The notes under the pieces were generated by a model. The model had not been told where the DNA came from. It worked only from the letters and a program-made list of their open reading frames with translations, and ran no database searches. Source: a virus. Taken from it: DNA of 64,000 nucleotides. Positions 51,873-59,254 of the stretch are shown one piece after another. A program made the translations under genes and the position numbers. Where the stretch lies: positions 124,001-188,000 of the IMG/VR virus record IMGVR_UViG_3300032285_004054. One strand, given 5' to 3'. How positions within the stretch are numbered: position 1 is the stretch's first letter; every line of letters begins with the position of its first letter.

Positions 51873-53288
51873 ATGTCTGGAGTAGCAGGAGGTAATAGAA
51901 TCAAAAGACAAGACGTATCTGATACGTTCAATGACTATGTTAGAAGGGTTTTGACAAGAATTCCTTCTTTTGTTAATGCTTCCTTATCAGGTAGTGTAAA
52001 AGTAGGTGCAAAAGATGATTACGGTGATCTAGACCTTATTGTTTTGTTTAAAGGTAAGGATAAAAAAGTGGTAAAACAGCAAATTATTGATGTTGTTCAA
52101 TCTTTACCAGATGCCGTTATTGTACCTTTCAAAAATCCTCGCTATCAGGGTAGAAAATACTATAATGCTGGGGAATTAATATCCGTATTATTCCCTATTA
52201 CAGGCCGTCCCGGAGAATTTATACAGGTTGATAATAATGTAGCTTTATCAGTTGAAGAGCACACATTTAAAAACAATTTTTTAGATTTACCTGCTGAAAT
52301 TCAAGGACTTCTTATCGGTCTTACAAAAGTAGTAACACTCGAAGAAAAGCCTTCTGAGATTTTTAAAAAATTAGGTATTACAAATTTACCAAAATTAGCT
52401 AGTAATCAAGAATTTGAGTTTAATTTAAGCTCGGTCAATCTTTCTCTTAGAAAAGTTACTCTAGATGGATACAAAGAGTTATCCAGGGAAGTAGTTTGGA
52501 GTTCATCTGATTGGGAAAAAGTAAAATTACTTCTTAGTAAGTTCAATATCAATCTACCTTTTGAAGAGTTACTGAATAGTATTGCCAGACGCTTAACAAA
52601 TCCAAGATCCAAAGCAAGAATTGCAGGAATCTTTAAGAGTATGGTGAGTGTTAAGTCAGGGGAGGTAGGTACCGCTAAGGGAGCAGGTAAAGAAAAAGCA
52701 CTTCTTGCTGTAGCTCAAAAGCTTGCTGAATCTGTTGAAGAAAGTCAACAGGTTGTATCAATTTATGCCGGGGGGTTTAAACCACCTCATAAAGCACATT
52801 TTAGAAACGCACAAATTCTTGCAAACAAATCAAACAAATTAATAATTTTCATTGGACCGAAAATACGGGAAGGGTTAACAATAACACCTGAGCAATCTAA
52901 ATCTATTTGGGAGGTATACACCAAGTATATTGATGTACCTACCGAGGTAAGTATTAGTAGTATCACACCAATTAGAGATACATACGAATGGATTGACTTA
53001 AATCAGTCAACTGTCAAACAGATCATTACCGGTACAACAAAAGAAGAGATGGGTAAGTTCTCAAGTATAGCTAAAAACGCTGAAAAATACCCTAAAGTTA
53101 CCGTAGTTGAGTTACCGGTAATAACATACGGTGAAGATGAAAAATTCTCTGCAGGAGATATTAGAAAATCAGAAGATTATATCAAATCCGGTAGCTGGAT
53201 ACCTGCTGAGCTTAGTGAAGAGGATAAGAAAAAAGTTATTAATATAGCTCTACCGAAACAAGCGTTTAGAGAATATTTTAAGAAATAA
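51873..53288 (+). CDS. Fusion of nucleotidyltransferase and adenylyl/cytidylyltransferase-like domains
   Basis: 471 residues. The N-terminal part has a second pol-beta-type core SLSGSVKVGAKDDYGDLDLIVL (about 34-55) and ITGRPGEFIQVDNNV. The C-terminal part (about 293-460) is a Rossmann nucleotidylyltransferase: SIYAGGFKPPHKAHFRNA with HxxH (the HxGH variant) near residue 303, FIGPK, and FSAGDIRKSEDY corresponding to the ISSTxIR motif. The second domain resembles NMN/phosphopantetheine adenylyltransferases. It follows the gene at 50909 by one base. A direct partnership is likely; the substrates are unknown. Confidence 0.8.
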   Translation: MSGVAGGNRIKRQDVSDTFNDYVRRVLTRIPSFVNASLSGSVKVGAKDDYGDLDLIVLFKGKDKKVVKQQIIDVVQSLPDAVIVPFKNPRYQGRKYYNAGELISVLFPITGRPGEFIQVDNNVALSVEEHTFKNNFLDLPAEIQGLLIGLTKVVTLEEKPSEIFKKLGITNLPKLASNQEFEFNLSSVNLSLRKVTLDGYKELSREVVWSSSDWEKVKLLLSKFNINLPFEELLNSIARRLTNPRSKARIAGIFKSMVSVKSGEVGTAKGAGKEKALLAVAQKLAESVEESQQVVSIYAGGFKPPHKAHFRNAQILANKSNKLIIFIGPKIREGLTITPEQSKSIWEVYTKYIDVPTEVSISSITPIRDTYEWIDLNQSTVKQIITGTTKEEMGKFSSIAKNAEKYPKVTVVELPVITYGEDEKFSAGDIRKSEDYIKSGSWIPAELSEEDKKKVINIALPKQAFREYFKK

Positions 53289-53330
53289 CTATAGTTGATA
53301 AAGAAATACGAGGTTATATAATAACCCGTA

Positions 53331-53612
53331 ATGAACACCGCAGAAACGTTTTCTTTTACAAAAGATGAACTAAATCTTATTACTGAATCTCTCTTATTTT
53401 CATCATCTGTTAATATCTGTGCAGATTGGGATGAAAATTCAATTACTAGTATGCTAGAGCTCGCTAAGAAGATTAAGAAGCATACAAAAACTGATACTGA
53501 TCTTAAAAATATTTACTTCTTAGAAGAAGAGAATTACGAAGAAAAGTGGACCGGTGATATTATTAAAAACTTTAAGGGAAAAATTAGAGTACTGGATTTA
53601 AGTAAAGCATAA
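53331..53612 (+). CDS. Small acidic protein of unknown function
   Basis: 93 residues: FSFTKDELNLITESLLFSSSVN, SITSMLELAKKIKKHT and NIYFLEEENYEEKW. Helical, acidic. It precedes queD by one base, and may be co-translated with it. No family is recognised and no link to 7-deazaguanine chemistry is visible in the sequence. Confidence 0.5.
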   Translation: MNTAETFSFTKDELNLITESLLFSSSVNICADWDENSITSMLELAKKIKKHTKTDTDLKNIYFLEEENYEEKWTGDIIKNFKGKIRVLDLSKA

Positions 53613-53613
53613 T

Positions 53614-54132
53614 ATGTCTCAATACACATCTACTAAATTAATCGAGCTAGGCTCTTGTGCTTTTCGTCAATGGCGTGCTACCCACAGTCATTGCCAATAT
53701 ATTCACGGATATCGCTTAATGGCTAAGTTTTGGTTTGGTTGTGATTCTCTTGATGAGAAGAACTGGGCAGTTGACTTTGGAGGTCTTAAGGAGCTTAAGA
53801 AGATTCTTAACAATCAGTTTGACCACACCCTTTGTGTTGCTCAGGATGACCCTCTCCTAGAGGAGTTTAAGAAGCTAGATGATATTGGAGGTGTTCAACT
53901 CCGTATTATGGAATCAGTCGGTGTTGAAAAAACAGCCGAATGGTGCTTTAAAACAGCTAATGAGTTTGTAAAAAACCTAACACAGAATCGTTGCTGGGTA
54001 GAGAGTGTTGAAGTGTTCGAACACGAACAGAATTCTGCTATCTATTCTAAAGAAGATTTAACACTTAAAATAACACCTTCAGTAACTTCAACATCAAATA
54101 CATTTTATGCCTCAGACCGACCAGGAGTCTAA
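53614..54132 (+). CDS. queD: 6-carboxy-tetrahydropterin synthase-like protein (QueD)
   Basis: Converts dihydroneopterin triphosphate to 6-carboxy-tetrahydropterin. 172 residues. Catalytic C27 and the zinc region are visible as THSHCQYIHGYRL; H31 aligns with a zinc His of E. coli QueD, but the H33 position is Tyr33. H24 or H26 may substitute. FDHTL gives D70-H71, identical in numbering to E. coli. NWAVDFGGLKELKKIL is the family's DFxxLK motif. The C-terminal 20 residues overlap the next gene by 26 bases. The HGY variant looks like a real subfamily but needs alignment to be sure of activity. Confidence 0.85.
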   Translation: MSQYTSTKLIELGSCAFRQWRATHSHCQYIHGYRLMAKFWFGCDSLDEKNWAVDFGGLKELKKILNNQFDHTLCVAQDDPLLEEFKKLDDIGGVQLRIMESVGVEKTAEWCFKTANEFVKNLTQNRCWVESVEVFEHEQNSAIYSKEDLTLKITPSVTSTSNTFYASDRPGV

Positions 54133-54322
54133 ACCTCTACTACTTAAACCTTACGCACCTGTAACAGGGGATGTATTTACAGAAGGTGAGTTCGGGTTTA
54201 CTAAACTCGTAGCTTTACTTAGTGTACTTGTATATGCACTCATTTATAATATTATTTGTACACCTTTAGGGTGGATTGGTATTGTAATATCTGCAATTGG
54301 GTATAAACTGATATCAAAATAA
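54107..54322 (+). CDS. Small membrane protein between queD and queE
   Basis: 71 residues. A hydrophilic N-terminus (MPQTDQESKPLLLKPYAP) precedes two hydrophobic stretches, KLVALLSVLVYALIYNII and GWIGIVISAIGYKLI, joined by a Pro-Leu-Gly turn. It starts inside queD (26-base overlap) and ends one base before queE. It is probably an inner-membrane protein; function unknown. The location may be coincidental. Confidence 0.55.
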   Translation: MPQTDQESKPLLLKPYAPVTGDVFTEGEFGFTKLVALLSVLVYALIYNIICTPLGWIGIVISAIGYKLISK

Positions 54323-54323
54323 T

Positions 54324-55154
54324 ATGGAAAATAATACATTAGAAATTTCAGAGCACTTCTACTCCGTACAATGTGAAGGTATCTCCACAGGTGTACCGGC
54401 GTATTTTATTCGTTTGAAAGGTTGTAATCTATCCTGTGGTTTTTCAGGTAAAGCTATTGTAGATCTTAAGCGTAATCTTGAAGAAGTTGAAGGTTATGTA
54501 GTAGGTGGTAATATAACTGGTGATTTACACAGTGAAGGTAAGGCAACATGGACATGTGATTCAGCACCTGTCTGGCTCAGAGGTGCTCATACTACATACG
54601 AGCAGCTAGTACAATCTTGGGTTGATCAAGGTATCCTAGATTGGATTCTAGATGGTACAATTCATCTTATCTGGACAGGAGGTGAACCTACAATACCTAA
54701 GCATCAAAAAGCAATTGTCGGTTTCTTGAAGTGGTTTGCTGACAAATATAAAACAGAAAAAGTTTATAGTGAGATTGAAACTAACGGTTCAATTGTTATT
54801 GAAGATAGTCTTCTTACTTGGCTAGATCAGATTAATTGCTCGGTTAAGCTTCATAATTCAGGCATGGATAAAGATAAGCGTATTAATGAACAGGCACTTC
54901 GCCGTATTAAGCTTCATCGCAATTATTCATTTAAGTTTGTAATCTCTGACGAGGAAGATTTAGTAGAAATTATTAGAGATTTTGTAGTACCTTTTGAAAT
55001 ACCTACTAACAGAATCTGTATGATGCCCGGACTAGATAGTCAAGAACATTACCATGAAAGGACACGTTTTGTTTTAGAGATGGCTAAGAAGTATGGTTTT
55101 AGAGGTTTATCACGTTTACATATTAGTGCTTGGGATCAAGCAACAGGTGTATGA
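54324..55154 (+). CDS. queE: 7-carboxy-7-deazaguanine synthase (QueE), insertion form
   Basis: Radical SAM enzyme turning 6-carboxy-tetrahydropterin into CDG. 276 residues. The cluster motif is split: C34 and C38 (GCNLSCGF) and the third Cys is C78 (TWTCDS), giving C-x3-C-x39-C rather than C-x3-C-x2-C. The sequence between them (about 40-75) is a charged Gly-rich insertion. FYSVQCEGISTG, HLIWTGGEPTIPK and EIETNGS are the other family motifs. It precedes the P-loop kinase by a 4-base ATGA overlap. The split loop occurs in some QueE subfamilies, so activity is likely. Confidence 0.88.
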   Translation: MENNTLEISEHFYSVQCEGISTGVPAYFIRLKGCNLSCGFSGKAIVDLKRNLEEVEGYVVGGNITGDLHSEGKATWTCDSAPVWLRGAHTTYEQLVQSWVDQGILDWILDGTIHLIWTGGEPTIPKHQKAIVGFLKWFADKYKTEKVYSEIETNGSIVIEDSLLTWLDQINCSVKLHNSGMDKDKRINEQALRRIKLHRNYSFKFVISDEEDLVEIIRDFVVPFEIPTNRICMMPGLDSQEHYHERTRFVLEMAKKYGFRGLSRLHISAWDQATGV

Positions 55155-55780
55155 AAATTGCTATAATAGGTACACATTGTAACGGTAAGACAACTCTTAT
55201 TGAGGAATTTCTAAAGCGCTGGCCAATGTATAAGAAGCCAGCGAAGACGTATAGAGATTTCTTAAATGATAAGAAAATAAAAATTAATCAAAAAGGCACT
55301 AAAGAGAGCCAGAGAGCGATACTTGATGCACTTATTGATGAAGTACAAACGGCTTGCGGATCAGGAGATGAGTTTCTTATCTTTGATCGTTGTGTATTAG
55401 ACAATCTTGTTTATTCACTTTGGCTTAATGCAAAAGGTAAAGTTGATGATAACTTTATTATGGATTGTAAGTTTCTAGTATCTGAAACAATTAAGCTTTT
55501 TGATATTATCTTTTACATACCTTTAAGAGAAGAAATTAAATTAGAGAAGAGAAAACATAGAGATATTGACCCTGTTTATCGAGAGGAAATTGATAATATA
55601 TTCTCAGCGGTTATTGGTACATATCTTACTGGGTCAGGTATTTTCTTTCCGTTAAGTGATTGCCCGGCTGTTATTGAAATTGAAGGTCCGCCGGATCTAA
55701 GATGCGATCAAATACAGCTCTATATTAAAGATACAGGAAAAACGTATACAGAGGAAGATCCATCGTTAATTTATACATAA
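55151..55780 (+). CDS. P-loop NTPase/kinase coupled to queE
   Basis: 209 residues, start ATG 55151 chosen because it overlaps queE by ATGA and places the Walker A IIGTHCNGKTT (5-15) at the usual distance. FLIFDRCVLDNLVYSL is the Walker-B-like region; IIFYIPLREEIKLEKRKHRD the Arg/Lys-rich lid. It resembles the operon kinase at 33467-34027 (G-x-H-x2-GKTT and DRC-x-LD-x2-Y). Two paralogues, each coupled to a queuosine-pathway gene, suggest a common nucleotide or nucleoside substrate, but none is known. Confidence 0.8.
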   Translation: MKIAIIGTHCNGKTTLIEEFLKRWPMYKKPAKTYRDFLNDKKIKINQKGTKESQRAILDALIDEVQTACGSGDEFLIFDRCVLDNLVYSLWLNAKGKVDDNFIMDCKFLVSETIKLFDIIFYIPLREEIKLEKRKHRDIDPVYREEIDNIFSAVIGTYLTGSGIFFPLSDCPAVIEIEGPPDLRCDQIQLYIKDTGKTYTEEDPSLIYT

Positions 55781-55798
55781 TCATATTAAATATATGAT

Positions 55799-56800
55799 AT
55801 GTTGGATTTTAGGTCAATAGTACATGAAAAGCTCTTTTTAGAAGAAGAAGAGATAGCTTCGCCTCCTACCAGTACTGCAAGTGATGCTGAGATAACTTTT
55901 TTTAAGAAAATTAACACAGCTAATAGTTCAATTCCTCAAAAACAAGAAGATGTTAGGAAATTTGTACAAACACTTTTAAGTAAACAAAGCGATTATCAGG
56001 CTGTAAAGGATTTTATTCCTTATGAGGATTATCTACCTATAATAGACATTATCTATACCAGTCTAGGTAGTAAAGCAGGTTTTTTAGCAAGTAAAAGCCC
56101 AGATGGTACCTTAGATAAACTTTGGAATAACGTTAATGCTGCGCTAGATGCAAATCCTACTATTTTAAATAAACTTAAAAATAAAAATATTGATACGTAC
56201 GTATATCAGGATACTGTTATAGAAGGAATGGCCAAGAATATTCTAGATTTTAAAAATAAGAGCTTAATAGCAGCAGCAGCTTATCAAACAATAGGTCCAA
56301 TGTTTATTGTACCGGCCTTAGAATCAATTTTCGAAAAAAGACTTAGCGTCGAAACACAGTTAAAAATTTCAGGTAATAAAACAGGCTATGTAACACCGGA
56401 TATTTACAGAAGCTTTATACAGGATATTTTTACACACTACACTGAATACAGTACAGGCGGAAAAAAAGTAGATGATAAAATACTTTCAGGTTTAACAGAA
56501 GCAGGTATAAACTATCAAGCTTTAATTTATATAGCAATTTCTACTATAAAATTTTATAATAACCTATTAGTAGATTTATTAACTAAATCGTTTGCAGAAG
56601 ATGATCCTAAGCAAGATATAATCGGTAAATATCTAGAAAAGGAATTAGTAGATAACACTAATGCAAAAAAATATGCATTTCAGTTAGCGTTAACAGGTAA
56701 ATTTAACTCTGATTTTGGAGTCAAAACCTCTGATATTGAAAAATCACCTGCTGGTAAACAACAATTTCCAGCATCACCAACACCAACACCAACTGCGTAA
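55799..56800 (+). CDS. Protein of unknown function with tag-like N-terminus
   Basis: 333 residues, helical. N-terminus MLDFRSIVHEKLFLEEEEIASPP resembles the tags (LEE at 14-16). Middle: TLLSKQSDYQAVKDFIPYEDYLPIIDIIY, NILDFKNKSLIAAAAYQ and YQALIYIAISTIKFYNNLLVDLL are predicted amphipathic helices. The C-terminus is Pro/Thr/Ser-rich. Upstream ATTAAATA is a weak late-type box. It probably enters the virion, but the tag is the only evidence. Confidence 0.55.
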   Translation: MLDFRSIVHEKLFLEEEEIASPPTSTASDAEITFFKKINTANSSIPQKQEDVRKFVQTLLSKQSDYQAVKDFIPYEDYLPIIDIIYTSLGSKAGFLASKSPDGTLDKLWNNVNAALDANPTILNKLKNKNIDTYVYQDTVIEGMAKNILDFKNKSLIAAAAYQTIGPMFIVPALESIFEKRLSVETQLKISGNKTGYVTPDIYRSFIQDIFTHYTEYSTGGKKVDDKILSGLTEAGINYQALIYIAISTIKFYNNLLVDLLTKSFAEDDPKQDIIGKYLEKELVDNTNAKKYAFQLALTGKFNSDFGVKTSDIEKSPAGKQQFPASPTPTPTA

Positions 56801-56808
56801 ACATATAT

Positions 56809-57147
56809 ATGAGTAATTTATTTGATAAAATTATAAGCGAAATTTTGTTAGAAGGTAACGGTTATAATCGCGCCGCGCGAGGTGCCGGAGGCGGTAATCG
56901 CTCTAAGCAAAAAAGATACGGTGTAAAAAAATTCACACCGCCTGCTCCTGAGACTCCAACAGCACCTGTACAGGAAATTATCGATTATTCTAAAAATTTA
57001 TACACACTTAACTTTATTGAAAGCTTAAAAGATACTGATGGTAATGTAATTATTACTAAGTTTAAAGAAATATGTTCTGGTGTTCAAGCTAAACCTGAAA
57101 CACCAGGATTTGATTTTGGCATTTTCGGTAAAGGTTTAAACTTCTAA
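56809..57147 (+). CDS. Small protein with strong capsid-targeting-like N-terminus
   Basis: 112 residues. MSNLFDKIISEILLEG matches the tag of the protein at 48332 (F-D-x-[IV]-[VI]-x-x-I-L-x-E) and the C-terminal one of 60652. LLE/G fits the (L/I)-x-E cleavage rule. Gly/Arg-rich linker (GAGGGNRSKQKRYG) and a helix-rich end follow. It abuts the next gene (57149) by one base. Confidence 0.65.
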   Translation: MSNLFDKIISEILLEGNGYNRAARGAGGGNRSKQKRYGVKKFTPPAPETPTAPVQEIIDYSKNLYTLNFIESLKDTDGNVIITKFKEICSGVQAKPETPGFDFGIFGKGLNF

Positions 57148-57148
57148 T

Positions 57149-57388
57149 ATGAGCAAAAAATTTAATACATTAGTAGAAAGCTTTTTCCCTACAACACTTA
57201 AGTTGGTAACAAGGGTTCGCTACCCGAAACAAATACAATTTAGTCAGGAGTTTCATGAAGCTTTAAAGAAAGAGTATCAGAGACTTCAAACAATTGAAGA
57301 AAAAGAAACCGAGCAGCAAATCGCTCCTATTAGAAATTACAGAGATAAATTTCTTAAAGCAGTAAATTTTTGTATTAGAGCTCTTTAA
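57149..57388 (+). CDS. Small helical protein, unknown function
   Basis: 79 residues, helical. N-terminus MSKKFNTLVESFFP resembles the tag, but lacks an (L/I)-x-E site. FSQEFHEALKKEYQRLQTIEEKETEQQ could be coiled coil. It converges with primase (4-base overlap). Function unknown. Confidence 0.5.
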   Translation: MSKKFNTLVESFFPTTLKLVTRVRYPKQIQFSQEFHEALKKEYQRLQTIEEKETEQQIAPIRNYRDKFLKAVNFCIRAL

Positions 57389-58386
57389 CGTTTAAGCTTT
57401 AACTTAGCCTCGATACCTGAGTAAGCGTTATCAACGATATATTTGTACGGAAATTCGTTAAGTTGTAAACTCGTACATACTTCATTTATATCTTTAAATT
57501 TACTAAACTCTTTCGGCCAAATAAAGATCTTCTTACCAGAGTCAACAACTGATAATATCTTCTTATCTACTTCTTTATTATCTTTATCGTTATCGTAGAC
57601 GTATATAAGCTCATGACCAAAGCAAGTATTGAGAAATTGTTCCTGCTTTTCTGTCGTTGATGTACCACCCATTGCTACTGCATTTCTAACAAACATAGCA
57701 TCAATAGGTCCCTCAAAAATAAAGATATACGGTATATCTGAATCAATATTATTTTCGCCGTACAAACATTTTTCACCATACTTAGTTAGGTATTTTGGAA
57801 ATGCATCACCGCACAATACTCTACTCTGATAGCTTTCTATTTTATTATTTTTAGAGTAAAAAGGTATAATAAGTCTATTCTTATGTACCTTGTCATCAAA
57901 TGACATATAAAGAGCCTTAGGTCTATTTACTGCAGTTGTTAATCTTCTCTCTTGACAGTACGTTAACGCACTTTCAATTAACGGCCACTGACTCGTATCT
58001 TTAAAGAAATTACATTGATAGTCTTCAAACAAATTTATACTATCCTCCGGTATTGAAGGAACAGATTTAGTATATGTATTACTATTTTTTGAACTTACCG
58101 GGTCGGTAATTGTGTCATATGTTTTAGATTCTCTTAGAATCTCACTATAGCTTTTTTTACTTACCTCTTGAATCCAAGAAGACTCTTGCCAAGATCTACT
58201 ACAGTTAAAGCAGTAAAAATACCTATCATTAGTAAAATAAAACAAACGCCGCTTACTGCCAGCCGAAGAGCCTTCATTACATATACAACATTCTGCATTG
58301 TAGCACCCCTGGTGTTTTTTGTAAGTAGGTCGCTTGCAGTAGGTATAGATGTTTTGTACAACATAACTTTGAGGTAGTAACTCCAC
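57385..58386 (-). CDS. DNA primase, gp61/DnaG-like
   Basis: 333 residues (T4 gp61, 342). The N-terminal zinc ribbon has CCICNEG and FYCFNC. The Toprim domain is IFIFEGPIDAMFVRNAV (E of EGP near residue 220) and LIYVYDNDKDNKEV (D-N-D motif). The intermediate KALYMSFDDKVHKNRLIIPFYSK matches DnaG's RNA-synthesis core. It works with the DnaB-like helicase (29643-30989) to make lagging-strand primers. It converges with the plus-strand gene at 57149 and shares its last four bases. Confidence 0.9.
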   Translation of the reverse strand: MELLPQSYVVQNIYTYCKRPTYKKHQGCYNAECCICNEGSSAGSKRRLFYFTNDRYFYCFNCSRSWQESSWIQEVSKKSYSEILRESKTYDTITDPVSSKNSNTYTKSVPSIPEDSINLFEDYQCNFFKDTSQWPLIESALTYCQERRLTTAVNRPKALYMSFDDKVHKNRLIIPFYSKNNKIESYQSRVLCGDAFPKYLTKYGEKCLYGENNIDSDIPYIFIFEGPIDAMFVRNAVAMGGTSTTEKQEQFLNTCFGHELIYVYDNDKDNKEVDKKILSVVDSGKKIFIWPKEFSKFKDINEVCTSLQLNEFPYKYIVDNAYSGIEAKLKLKR

Positions 58387-58413
58387 CTCAATAGTATACT
58401 ATATTTTTATAAC

Positions 58414-58887
58414 TTATCTACGGGGAGCAGGCTGATTACCAGCTCCAGAAGCTAGATCACGAGAGCGCTTTGAGGAATTAATAAGATAACCATTTAAAAC
58501 CTCTATAAGACTACGAACTTGTTCTGCAATCTTGATAATATCTGTGGATGTGTCTCTAGAGATACCAGCAAAAAGGCTACCAGCAACATCAATATCATTT
58601 ACAAATTTCTGTAATGAATCACCTTTAGGGTTGTTTAAAGCATCAGCAAATTGTTCGAGCTTCTCAATCTGGGAGGAAAGATTACCAGCGTGCTCACCTG
58701 TACCGGTAGCAACAGGAGCAGGTTCTACACCATAGTTATCAGGAACAGGTTCATTTGTTGTTGAATCGTCTCCCTCTGAAGGTACCTGACCGTCGGTAGG
58801 AGGAGGTACATCTGTAGGAGCTGGAGCAGGAGGAGCAACTGTTTCATCTGCTTCAATTAATAGTGTATAAAGCTTCTTAAAGTCCAT
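58414..58887 (-). CDS. Acidic Pro-rich protein with tag-like N-terminus, probable virion/core protein
   Basis: 157 residues. N-terminus MDFKKLYTLLIEADE ends with LIE/A, fitting the (L/I)-x-E rule. Acidic Pro/Asp-rich low-complexity part (about 15-70), then helices SSQIEKLEQFADALNNPKG and DIIKIAEQVRSLIEVLNGYL. CATAAATA lies upstream (58899-58906). A structural or scaffold-core role is inferred; nothing else identifies it. Confidence 0.55.
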   Translation of the reverse strand: MDFKKLYTLLIEADETVAPPAPAPTDVPPPTDGQVPSEGDDSTTNEPVPDNYGVEPAPVATGTGEHAGNLSSQIEKLEQFADALNNPKGDSLQKFVNDIDVAGSLFAGISRDTSTDIIKIAEQVRSLIEVLNGYLINSSKRSRDLASGAGNQPAPRR

Positions 58888-58898
58888 AAATTATATAA

Positions 58899-58906
58899 TA
58901 TTTATG
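58899..58906 (-). promoter_or_regulatory. Late-type box CATAAATA before the gene at 58414
   Basis: Minus-strand CATAAATA, 11 bases before the ATG at 58887. It overlaps the start codon of the divergent gene at 58904. Confidence 0.45.
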
Positions 58907-59254
58907 TTATTATTTATTAATCTTGTTTGTATTGTAGTGAGTATTTTGTTTATTTGGAACAAGACAGATGCTTTTATAAGTTATTGTGAGTTATTAGGAT
59001 GGTTTAAAACTACCATAAACAACTATAATTTAACATCTAATTTAAGTTTTCCACAGTTTTTATACGTTACCTATAAGCATAGTATGAAAAACAAATTGAC
59101 GCTGTTCTCCCTAAAGCTAATAACTTGTCCTATATGTCTAGGTCTGTGGTTAAGCAGTATACTATGCTTACTTACAGGTGTATTTGCATACACGTTAATA
59201 GTTTTTATATTATCCGTAATACTATATTCTATTTTAGAACGCCTGTACTCTTAA
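58904..59254 (+). CDS. Membrane protein of unknown function
   Basis: 116 residues. Hydrophobic helices: FINLVCIVVSILFIWN at the N-terminus, then KLITCPICLGLWLSSILCLLTGVFAYTLIVFILSVILYSIL with two close membrane segments. The CPICLGLW loop recalls a small DUF1360-like family (C-P-x-C-x-G-x-W). Function unknown; an inner-membrane protein such as an immunity or lysis component is possible. It overlaps the nuclease gene at 59229 by 26 bases. Confidence 0.6.
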   Translation: MLLFINLVCIVVSILFIWNKTDAFISYCELLGWFKTTINNYNLTSNLSFPQFLYVTYKHSMKNKLTLFSLKLITCPICLGLWLSSILCLLTGVFAYTLIVFILSVILYSILERLYS

